Shown here piece by piece: positions 28,216 through 35,106 of a DNA stretch of 64,000 nucleotides. Source of the stretch: Polaromonas sp. (GTDB lineage: Bacteria > Pseudomonadota > Gammaproteobacteria > Burkholderiales > Burkholderiaceae_C); assembly GCA_013298815.1 (NCBI GenBank), contig JAAFJF010000012.1, positions 1 through 64,000 of the forward strand, given 5' to 3'. The notes below the pieces were generated by a model, which was not told the origin of the DNA, made no database searches, and saw nothing but the letters and a program-made list of their open reading frames with translations. Numbering within the stretch: position 1 is the first letter of the stretch; the number at the start of each line of letters is the position of its first letter. Both the position numbers and the translations under genes were made by a program.

Positions 28216-29463
28216 ATGAACTCTGCCACAGCCCCTAGATTTGAAATCCCCGCCAACGCGCCAGCAGCCGCACGCAGCGCGCTCAAGCTGTTGCTTAACC
28301 TTCGCCATGGCGCATTAACTGTGCAGTTCCCCGACGGCAGCATGCACCGATTTGGCGACCACGACCCCAGTGCGCTACATGCCACGCTGATGTTGAAAAA
28401 CTGGAACGTCTTTTCCGCCTCCTTAAAATCTGGTGATATTGGTTTTGCAGAAACCTACATCGCTGGCGATTGGTCTACACCCAGCTTGACGGACTTGGTC
28501 AAAGTCTTCATCAGCAACCGCGCTGTGATTGAAGACGCCATTTACGGCACTTGGGCGGGGCGTTTGCTATTTCGCATCAAACACCTGCTGAACCGCAATT
28601 CCAAAACCAACAGCAAGAAAAACATACATGCCCATTACGACTTGGGCAATGCGTTTTACGAACTGTGGCTGGACAATACCAAGAATTATTCTTCTGCCCT
28701 TTTTGAAAAAGGCATGGATCACGCCAGCTACGATGGCATGGTGCTAGCCCAGCATGCCAAAGTGCGGCGCGCTTTAAATATGGCAAATGTGAGGGCTGGC
28801 GACCGCGTATTAGAAATTGGCTGCGGCTGGGGAGCTTTGGCTGAAAAAGCGACGACCGAATTCAACGCCAGTGTGGTGGGTGTGACACTCAGCACCGAAC
28901 AGCTTGCCTATGCCAACGAGCGTATGAAAAAGCTAGGTGCAGCAGACAAAGCAGACTTGCGCCTGCAAGACTACAGAGATATTGGCGTCACCACCAACGA
29001 TGCACAGTTTGACGCCATTGTTTCCATAGAAATGATAGAAGCCGTCGGTCAAGCTTATTGGCCTGAGTATTTCAAAACCATCCACAGGTTGCTCAAAACC
29101 AATGGCAAAGTCTGCATCCAAAGCATTGTGATTGACGACGCTTTGTTTGACCGCTACGTGGGCTCGACTGACTTTATCCAACAATACATCTTCCCAGGCG
29201 GCTGCCTACCCTGCCCCCGTGAATTTAAGCGCCAAGCCAATTTGGCGGGTTTCAAGGTTGTTGACGAATTCGCTTTCGGCATGGACTACGCCTACACACT
29301 GAAGCTATGGCGCGACAAGTTTTTAGCTGAAAAGCAGCATGTGCTGGCGCTTGGCTTTGACGAACGGTTCATCCGCATTTGGGAGTTTTACTTGGCCTAC
29401 TGCGAAGCCGCGTTTGCCAAGAAAAACACCGATGTGGTGCAGTTCACGTTGCAAAAAGTATGA
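28216..29463 (+). CDS. Cyclopropane-fatty-acyl-phospholipid synthase family methyltransferase
   Basis: 415-residue SAM-dependent enzyme that modifies unsaturated acyl chains of membrane phospholipids. The C-terminal Rossmann methyltransferase shows VLEIGCGWGALAEKA (about 195-209) and the CFA-specific blocks AHYDLGNAFYELWLDNTKNYSSA, SIEMIEAVGQAYW, and FIQQYIFPGGCLPCP. I use ATG 28216, because the upstream open frame overlaps DUF1365. Within this gene set it could make cyclopropane, methyl-branched or furan-precursor lipids; the partner FAD enzyme and the SDR argue against plain CFA synthesis, but this is inference. Confidence 0.92.
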   Translation: MNSATAPRFEIPANAPAAARSALKLLLNLRHGALTVQFPDGSMHRFGDHDPSALHATLMLKNWNVFSASLKSGDIGFAETYIAGDWSTPSLTDLVKVFISNRAVIEDAIYGTWAGRLLFRIKHLLNRNSKTNSKKNIHAHYDLGNAFYELWLDNTKNYSSALFEKGMDHASYDGMVLAQHAKVRRALNMANVRAGDRVLEIGCGWGALAEKATTEFNASVVGVTLSTEQLAYANERMKKLGAADKADLRLQDYRDIGVTTNDAQFDAIVSIEMIEAVGQAYWPEYFKTIHRLLKTNGKVCIQSIVIDDALFDRYVGSTDFIQQYIFPGGCLPCPREFKRQANLAGFKVVDEFAFGMDYAYTLKLWRDKFLAEKQHVLALGFDERFIRIWEFYLAYCEAAFAKKNTDVVQFTLQKV

Positions 29464-30080
29464 AACGAAATTTCTCAGCAACAGTTATGCCGTCTACAGA
29501 TATGCCGTCATTCCCGCGCAGGCGGGAATCCATAGCGGCGATCGTGCTGTGCATTGCTATTGGCAAACCCAGCTGGGCATACGCCAACCAATCATCAGAG
29601 TCCGCATTACCTACCGAACTAGCAAACAGCCTGCCCGCTGTTGAATTAGTTGGTAGAGGCAAGCTCACCTTCTTCGGCTTAGAAGTTTACGAATCCAGCC
29701 TGTGGACCACGCCTAGCTTTAAAGGCTTGGCGTTTGAAAACCACAGCTTCGCGCTTGAACTGCATTATTTGCGCAATTTCACAGCTATTGATATTGCCAA
29801 GCGCTCCATCGAAGAAATGCAACGCATTGAGCCTGTACCCGAGCAAAAAGTGACGCTGTGGATTAAAACGCTGAGCGAAGCCATTCCCAACGTGAAAAAA
29901 GGCGACCGCATTGTGGGCGTTCACAAACCTGGCTCGGGTGTCACCTTTTGGTACAACGGCAAACGCAGTGGCGAGATTCGTGATGCCGATTTTTCAAGGC
30001 AGTTTTTCGGCATCTGGCTGTCACCCAAAACTTCAGAACCCAAGCTCAGGCAAGCGCTTTTAGGCAAGGTCAATTTATAA
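29460..30080 (+). CDS. Chalcone-isomerase-like exported protein
   Basis: 206-residue protein of the bacterial chalcone isomerase-like family, probably periplasmic. The mature fold begins near LPAVELVGRGKLTFFGLEVYESSLW and continues through ALELHYLRNFTAIDIAKRSIEEM and GDRIVGVHKPGSGVTFWYNGK. The start ATG overlaps the CFA-type gene stop (ATGA). The N-terminus is odd: a short SFPRRRES-encoding dispersed repeat (29510-29529) lies in frame between the start and the hydrophobic AAIVLCIAIGKPSWAYA, extending the signal-peptide n-region to about 25 residues. Whether it is still exported is unclear. Catalytic function in bacteria is unknown. Confidence 0.85.
   Translation: MKRNFSATVMPSTDMPSFPRRRESIAAIVLCIAIGKPSWAYANQSSESALPTELANSLPAVELVGRGKLTFFGLEVYESSLWTTPSFKGLAFENHSFALELHYLRNFTAIDIAKRSIEEMQRIEPVPEQKVTLWIKTLSEAIPNVKKGDRIVGVHKPGSGVTFWYNGKRSGEIRDADFSRQFFGIWLSPKTSEPKLRQALLGKVNL
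29510..29529. repeat. Dispersed ATTCCCGC palindrome inside a signal-peptide coding region
   Basis: Perfect 8-bp arms ATTCCCGC/GCGGGAAT with a 4-bp loop, the core of a widespread proteobacterial dispersed repeat. It is read as SFPRRRES in the chalcone-isomerase-like gene. The same unit occurs as an inverted pair at 40064-40127. Confidence 0.85.
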
Positions 30081-30081
30081 A

Positions 30082-31416
30082 ATGAGCCACCAGCACGTCA
30101 TCAGCCCAGCGCCTGAAGATGCCGCGTTCAGCGCAGGCAACGGCTGGCGCTATGGTCTGCTAGGTCTACCGCTGGCTTTTGTGGCGCTGCCGCTGTACGT
30201 GATTTTGCCAAATCACTATGCTCGTGAATTTGGCATGCCGTTGGCCACGCTGGGTTTGGTACTTCTGTTAGCCCGTTTGTTTGACGCCTTTATTGACCCC
30301 TTGCTCGGTAAATTCAGCGACAAGCTCTTTGCCCGCTCAGCCAAAGCGGTCTTAGTTTTTGGGGCGATAGCTGGTGTTTTGCTGGCTGTGGGCTTTGCAC
30401 TGCTGTTTTTCCCACCTCAAGCAGTTCGGCAACAGCAGCCTATGCTGATTGCTTGGGCCGCTGCCATGCTGCTTATCACCTACGCCGCCTACAGCGCTTT
30501 GAGCATCGCCCACCAGTCTTGGGGCGCCATGTTGGGCGGCACAGAGGCGCAACGCAGCCGCTTGGTGGCTTGGCGTGAGGGTTTGGGGTTGATTGGCGTT
30601 ATTTTAGCCTCAATACTACCTGTAGCCTTCGGATTAATTGCCTCAACAGCTATATTTATCATAGCAATTTTTGCAGCTTGGGTGGCTTGGACGCAATCAA
30701 TAAAGCCCCTTGCGAGTTTCCCCAGTATCACAAACACATCCGCCCTCAGCGTCTTCAAGCCCTTTAAAAATGCCGCTTTCAAACGCTTGTTCGCCGTTTT
30801 TGTGCTCAACGGCATCGCCAGCGCCGTGCCCGCCACGCTGATTTTGTTCTTCGTGCAAGACCGACTCCAAGCACCCAAGCAGATGGAAGCCGTATTTTTA
30901 GGTGCTTATTTTGTCTGCGCCGCCTTGGCTGTACCGCTGTGGTTACAACTTATCAAACGAATGGGTTTAACCAAATCTTGGCTGCTTGGCATGGTGCTGT
31001 CAATAGTGATATTTGCATGGGCAATGCAGCTGGGCAGTGGCGACACTACCGCTTTTATCGTCATTTGTGCGCTGTCTGGCATCGCTTTGAGTGCAGATTT
31101 GACCATCCCCAGCGCACTGCTAGCAGGTGTGATTGCCGACGCTGGTGATCGTGGCCGCGCTGAAGGCGCTTACTTTGGCTGGTGGAACTTTGCCACCAAG
31201 CTCAATTTAGCCTTGGCTGCTGGTTTGACTTTGCCACTCTTAGGGCTGATGGGCTACACATCTGGCACACAGCAGCCAGAAGCTTTGACAGCGCTAACGA
31301 TTGTCTATTGCCTTGTGCCAATCGCTATCAAAGTAGTAGCTGCATTAGCACTGTATTTGCTGATGATTCGACGATCTGCACAACCATCCACTTCATCAAC
31401 TGCGAGAACACCATGA
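30082..31416 (+). CDS. MFS transporter (GPH-like sugar/cation symporter group)
   Basis: 444-residue polytopic permease with about twelve helices. The N-terminal pattern YGLLGLPLAFVALPLYVILPNHYA and DAFIDPLLGKFSDK (the MFS loop 2-3 motif) resemble the GPH symporter group, and AHQSWGAML plus SRLVAWREGLGLIGVILAS follow. Its substrate is unknown; in this operon it may flip or move a lipid-module intermediate. Residues 181-195 (VAFGLIASTAIFIIA), part of a predicted helix, are encoded by a diverged 45-bp repeat. It starts 1 bp after the chalcone-isomerase-like stop and overlaps the lipoprotein gene by ATGA. Confidence 0.85.
   Translation: MSHQHVISPAPEDAAFSAGNGWRYGLLGLPLAFVALPLYVILPNHYAREFGMPLATLGLVLLLARLFDAFIDPLLGKFSDKLFARSAKAVLVFGAIAGVLLAVGFALLFFPPQAVRQQQPMLIAWAAAMLLITYAAYSALSIAHQSWGAMLGGTEAQRSRLVAWREGLGLIGVILASILPVAFGLIASTAIFIIAIFAAWVAWTQSIKPLASFPSITNTSALSVFKPFKNAAFKRLFAVFVLNGIASAVPATLILFFVQDRLQAPKQMEAVFLGAYFVCAALAVPLWLQLIKRMGLTKSWLLGMVLSIVIFAWAMQLGSGDTTAFIVICALSGIALSADLTIPSALLAGVIADAGDRGRAEGAYFGWWNFATKLNLALAAGLTLPLLGLMGYTSGTQQPEALTALTIVYCLVPIAIKVVAALALYLLMIRRSAQPSTSSTARTP
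30622..30666 (+). repeat. 45-bp repeat, in-CDS copy 5 (MFS gene)
   Basis: Ungapped match of about 32 of 45 positions: GTAGCC, ATTGCCTCAACAGCTAT and ATAGCA blocks align. It encodes VAFGLIASTAIFIIA within a membrane helix. The consensus TAA is TCA here, as in the DUF455 copy. Confidence 0.68.
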
Positions 31417-31973
31417 AAAGACGCCTACTACTCTCCAGCATCAGCACCTCAGCCATCGCTTTGGGAGCGCTACAACTCACTGGTTGCGCGACGCAAAACA
31501 TCGCAGATTACGCCGCTGAAAAGCCCGTTCTCGATCTGCGTCAATACTTTAACGGCACGCTGGATGCCTATGGCGTCTTCACCGACCGCAGCGGCAAAGT
31601 CGTGAAACGCTTCACTGTGGTTATGGTTTGTAGCTGGACGGGCAAACCGGGTGAGGAAACAGGCGTGCTGGACGAGGACTTCACCTACTCAGACGGCACC
31701 AAGCAAAAACGCATTTGGAAGCTACAGCGCAGCGCGGATGGCAGCTATATAGGTCGCGCGGACGATGTCGTCGGCATTGCCAACGGTCAAGAGCGCGGCA
31801 ACGCCTTTCAGTGGGGCTACACGCTGTCATTACCCGTAGATGGCAAGGTCTACGAGGTGCAGTTTGACGACTGGATGTACCTGATCGACAACAAAGTCAT
31901 GCTCAACAAAGCCACCATGAGCAAGTTTGGCATCAAGCTGGGCGAAGTCACCTTGTCGTTTACAAAACGATAA
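31413..31973 (+). CDS. DUF3833 family lipoprotein
   Basis: 186-residue predicted lipoprotein: positively charged start MKRRLLLSS, hydrophobic segment, and lipobox LTGC (cysteine near residue 29) for lipidation and membrane anchoring. The remainder matches DUF3833 (LDLRQYFNGTLDAYGVFTDRSGKVVKRF, WGYTLSLPVDGKVYEVQFDDWMYLID), a family that travels with CFA/DUF1365 clusters and has no known activity. The ATG overlaps the MFS stop (ATGA). The fold is probably lipocalin-like with a periplasmic lipid-binding role, which is inference. Confidence 0.88.
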   Translation: MKRRLLLSSISTSAIALGALQLTGCATQNIADYAAEKPVLDLRQYFNGTLDAYGVFTDRSGKVVKRFTVVMVCSWTGKPGEETGVLDEDFTYSDGTKQKRIWKLQRSADGSYIGRADDVVGIANGQERGNAFQWGYTLSLPVDGKVYEVQFDDWMYLIDNKVMLNKATMSKFGIKLGEVTLSFTKR

Positions 31974-32024
31974 ACCAAGAAATATTGCTGAAACTAAAAC
32001 TACAACTAAACCTGAGAAAACGCT

Positions 32025-32819
32025 ATGTCGCTTAACCCACACATGCAAGACTGGAACGGTAAAACCGTCTGGCTCATAGGCGCATCCACTGGTATAGGTC
32101 GCGCCACCGCCAGCGCCTTGCATGCGCTGGGGGCACGCGTCATCGTCTCTGCTCGCAACGCGAAAGCCTTGGATGAATTTGTAGCCGCCCATCCCGGTCT
32201 AACCGCCGCTGGCTTGCCTACAGCCGTAGCGCTACCTTTGGATGCAGGCGTAGACGGCGCCGTGCAAGCTGCTGCACAAACCATCTTTCAAACCAGCCCG
32301 ATTGACTGCGCGGTTTACTGCGCTGGCACCTACAAAGAGCTGCGTGCGACCGAATTTAACCTGCCAACCATGCTGGAGCACCAGCGCATCAACTACCTAG
32401 GCGCCCTGCACATGCTAGATGCCGTGCTGCCCCACTTTTTAACCCGCCAAAGTGGCCATATCAGCCTTGTCAGCAGCGTCGCGGGCTACGGCGGCCTACC
32501 CAAAAGCATGGCCTACGGCCCCACGAAAGCTGCGCTCATCAACTTAGCCGAAACCCTGTATTTGGACCTGCACGCCAAAAATATAGGCGTCAGCCTCATC
32601 TGCCCCGGCTTTGTAGACACGCCCTTGACCGCTCAAAACAAGTTCAACATGCCCGCCCTCATTACCCCCGACGAGGCTGCGCAAGAGATACTCAAAGGCT
32701 GGGCCAAGGGCGAATTTGAAATTCATTTCCCTAAACGCTTCACCCAATGGATGAAAGCCATAAAAATGCTACCCTACCGTTTGTATTTCCCCGCTATTAA
32801 AAAATTCACTGGGCTTTGA
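32025..32819 (+). CDS. Short-chain dehydrogenase/reductase
   Basis: 264-residue classical SDR. The cofactor motif is LIGASTGIGRATASAL (about 15-30), followed by YCAGTY in place of the usual NNAG, active-site Ser in SLVSSVAGYGG and the YGPTKAAL Tyr/Lys pair (about 165-172). The C-terminus EIHFPKRFTQWMKAIKMLPYRLYF is basic and hydrophobic and could contact the membrane, as in fatty-acyl or sterol-modifying SDRs. It lies in the lipid-module operon 51 bp after the DUF3833 gene and 3 bp before the NTF2-like gene. Substrate unknown. Confidence 0.88.
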   Translation: MSLNPHMQDWNGKTVWLIGASTGIGRATASALHALGARVIVSARNAKALDEFVAAHPGLTAAGLPTAVALPLDAGVDGAVQAAAQTIFQTSPIDCAVYCAGTYKELRATEFNLPTMLEHQRINYLGALHMLDAVLPHFLTRQSGHISLVSSVAGYGGLPKSMAYGPTKAALINLAETLYLDLHAKNIGVSLICPGFVDTPLTAQNKFNMPALITPDEAAQEILKGWAKGEFEIHFPKRFTQWMKAIKMLPYRLYFPAIKKFTGL

Positions 32820-32822
32820 TGT

Positions 32823-33257
32823 ATGAATAATAAAGATGCTGTGAATAATATCGTCACATATTTCGAAACCCTCACCGAAGCATCAGTATCTAAGCTGCCA
32901 GAATACTATACCGATGACGCCAATTTCAAAGACCCCTTCAACGAAGTGCGCGGCGTTAAACATATTCAGCACATATTCGCCCACATGTACACAGCACTAG
33001 ACAAACCGCGCTTTATCATCACCAGCAGAATCGTTGAAGATAATACTTGCTTCCTCGTTTGGGATTTCAAGTTTTACATGAAAAAGTATGACAAGACCAA
33101 AGAACAAACCATACGCGGTGGTTCGCATTTGATACTCAATGCAGATGGCAAAATAGTATCTCACCGCGATTATTGGGATGCTGCGGAAGAGCTGTATGAA
33201 AAACTGCCCGTAGTGGGTGCGCTGATGCGGTGGTTGAAGAAACGGGCGAATAGTTAG
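32823..33257 (+). CDS. NTF2-like / SnoaL-type protein
   Basis: 144-residue alpha+beta-barrel protein of the NTF2-like superfamily (VTYFETLTEASVSKLPEYYTDDANFKDPFNEVRG, AHMYTALDKPRF, GGSHLILNADGKIVSHRDYWDAAEELYEKLPVVG). Proteins with this pattern usually end FAD/DUF1365/CFA/SDR operons; they may be small isomerases, hydratases or binding proteins. It begins 3 bp after the SDR stop and is the last gene of the operon; no clear terminator follows, only a 45-bp repeat in the convergent gap. Confidence 0.85.
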   Translation: MNNKDAVNNIVTYFETLTEASVSKLPEYYTDDANFKDPFNEVRGVKHIQHIFAHMYTALDKPRFIITSRIVEDNTCFLVWDFKFYMKKYDKTKEQTIRGGSHLILNADGKIVSHRDYWDAAEELYEKLPVVGALMRWLKKRANS

Positions 33258-33277
33258 CCCTTCACTCGCCCTAGTTC

Positions 33278-33322
33278 CGCTATATTTTTAATAGCTGCTT
33301 AGGAAATAAATACGCCGGCTAT
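33278..33322 (-). repeat. 45-bp repeat, intergenic copy D
   Basis: Close copy in the convergent gap between the NTF2-like and TraB/GumN genes. It is in the minus orientation, i.e. sense with respect to the TraB/GumN gene, starting 37 bp after that stop. Confidence 0.88.
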
Positions 33323-33358
33323 AGTCGTTTTTTCATTGAAAATTCCATAAAATTAACG

Positions 33359-34303
33359 TTAATGCAATCTTTCAACTGTGTAGCCACGATTTTTTAGCAG
33401 AGTAGGTATGCCCATTGGCCCAACCATGTGCAACGAACCCACTGCCATTAATATCTGACCTCCATCTGCATGAATCTCGTGAAAGCGGTTAACCATCAAA
33501 ACATTGCGATCATCTATTGAACGCTTCATTTCATCACGATCTTTTTGTGTGTCTAAACATTTACACCAATCAGCGTAGTTATTTAAAATATCAAAATCTT
33601 TTCCAACCCACGAGTTTACTACCTTAGATAACATTTCATCATCTAATCCATCTTCAAGCTTTGACAAAGCTTCTTTAATATCCTGTTCTAATTCATCTGG
33701 TTTCGAAAAAATTACACTCATCTGTTCTTGAGGAGTTTCGAGTCCGACAATTGTTTTTCTCATAGCGCTAGCAATTCCCATCAGTGCCATATCTATACCC
33801 AGTTCAGGATAAATTTTTTCTTTTCTTAACGACAGTGCGCCAAGAGTCATTAGTTGTATTTCTGGTCGCAAATTTAGTAATGACTCATATTTAATACAGT
33901 TTTTTAATGCATACCGTTTAATTCGCTCATTCAGTTCATTTGATAACTTGGATTCGCTTTTAGATAATGCTAAATCTAGCATTACTTTACGGACTTCAGG
34001 ATCGTCAAAATTTAACTCTACTGCTAATTTTTTGCTCTGACTCAATGCATTTACGACCATAGGACCAGGAAACATCCAGTCAACTTTCCCTATATGAATG
34101 GTTCCAAACAAATGAGATGTTTTACCGTCTTTAGTAACCTTCCACAAAAAACCGTGATCCGTAGAAGCTTTTTGCAAAGATTTAAATTGATCGGCCTTGG
34201 GTAGAGCAAACTCAGGTGGGCAGTCGCTTTGAGCAAAAGAAACTCTGAAAATTAGTGTCAAAAAAAGTAGAGCTAATACCCTGATTTTTAATAGCTTAAT
34301 CAC
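33359..34303 (-). CDS. TraB/GumN family protein
   Basis: 314-residue exported protein of the TraB/GumN (Tiki-like) superfamily, thought to be metal-dependent hydrolases or proteases. A signal peptide (IKLLKIRVLALLFLTLIF, cleaved near SFAQ) precedes LFGTIHIGK (about 65-73, the first conserved GTIH motif), KLAVELNFDDP and the C-terminal VGSLHMVGPMGIP with the second conserved GxxH. I choose a GTG at 34303, with GGGGAGAGG upstream, over the longer frame. It overlaps nothing but sits 4 bp after the SDR stop. Base composition is clearly more AT-rich than its neighbours, suggesting recent acquisition. Confidence 0.82.
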   Translation of the reverse strand: MIKLLKIRVLALLFLTLIFRVSFAQSDCPPEFALPKADQFKSLQKASTDHGFLWKVTKDGKTSHLFGTIHIGKVDWMFPGPMVVNALSQSKKLAVELNFDDPEVRKVMLDLALSKSESKLSNELNERIKRYALKNCIKYESLLNLRPEIQLMTLGALSLRKEKIYPELGIDMALMGIASAMRKTIVGLETPQEQMSVIFSKPDELEQDIKEALSKLEDGLDDEMLSKVVNSWVGKDFDILNNYADWCKCLDTQKDRDEMKRSIDDRNVLMVNRFHEIHADGGQILMAVGSLHMVGPMGIPTLLKNRGYTVERLH

Positions 34304-34307
34304 AAAA

Positions 34308-35087
34308 TCACCCTCTCCCCACAAACGGCATATTCGTCGCCATCACCGTGTGAAACAGCACATTCGCATTCAACGGCAGGCTGGCCATGTAGACAACCGA
34401 TTGGCCGACGATGTTGACGTCCATTAGAGGTTCAATCTCGATATTGCCATTGGCTTGCAAGATGCCTGTCGCCATGCGGGCGGCCATTTCTGTGGCTGCG
34501 TTGCCTATGTCGATTTGACCCACGGCTATGTCGTATTTACGGCCGTCTAGGGCTGCTGTTTTGGTCATACCGCGCACGCCGTGCTTAGTGGCTGTGTAGG
34601 CGATGGAGTTGGGGCGTGGCGTGGTGGATGAGATGGAGCCGTTGTTGATGATGCGGCCGCCGCGTGGGGACTGCAGCTTCATGGTTTTGAAGGCTTGCTG
34701 GATGCACAAAAACATACCGGTAAGGTTGATATCCACCACGTTTTGCCACTGCTCTAGCGTCCAGTCTTCAAACGAACCAGGCGGGTTGCCGACACCGGCG
34801 TTGTTGAACAACACGTCAACGCGACCAAAGGCTTTGACCGCAGCCGCAAAAAGCGCTTGCACGGATTCGACTTTGGACACGTCGGTTGATACGGCCAGCG
34901 CTTTTGCAATATGACCTGTGTTAGCACCAGATTGCGTGATGACTTCTTGCAGCGGCTCTACACGGCGGCCTGCTAAAACGACGTTGTAGCCAGCGGCCAA
35001 GAGCGCCAATGCGGCGGCTTTGCCCACGCCTGAGCCTGCGCCTGTGACGATGGCGACTTTTGCGGGTGAATTTGTTGGTGTTGTCAT
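34308..35087 (-). CDS. Short-chain dehydrogenase/reductase
   Basis: 259-residue classical SDR with [17 protein letters not shown] (about 14-30), NNAGVGNP (about 93-100), Ser in [21 protein letters not shown] and the YTATK Tyr/Lys pair. Substrate cannot be assigned. The close spacing to rnr upstream (19 bp) suggests co-transcription with rnr, an arrangement seen in Burkholderiales. The G/C content is like the genomic average, unlike the TraB/GumN gene that follows directly. Confidence 0.88.
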   Translation of the reverse strand: MTTPTNSPAKVAIVTGAGSGVGKAAALALLAAGYNVVLAGRRVEPLQEVITQSGANTGHIAKALAVSTDVSKVESVQALFAAAVKAFGRVDVLFNNAGVGNPPGSFEDWTLEQWQNVVDINLTGMFLCIQQAFKTMKLQSPRGGRIINNGSISSTTPRPNSIAYTATKHGVRGMTKTAALDGRKYDIAVGQIDIGNAATEMAARMATGILQANGNIEIEPLMDVNIVGQSVVYMASLPLNANVLFHTVMATNMPFVGRG

Positions 35088-35106
35088 GGGTATTTAATCT
35101 TTAAAC

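Noticed and set aside
31320-31365. Possible antisense 45-bp repeat near the end of the MFS gene
   Set aside because: The match needs a gap, covers mainly TAGCTGCATTAGCA, and is in the opposite orientation to all 15 accepted copies.
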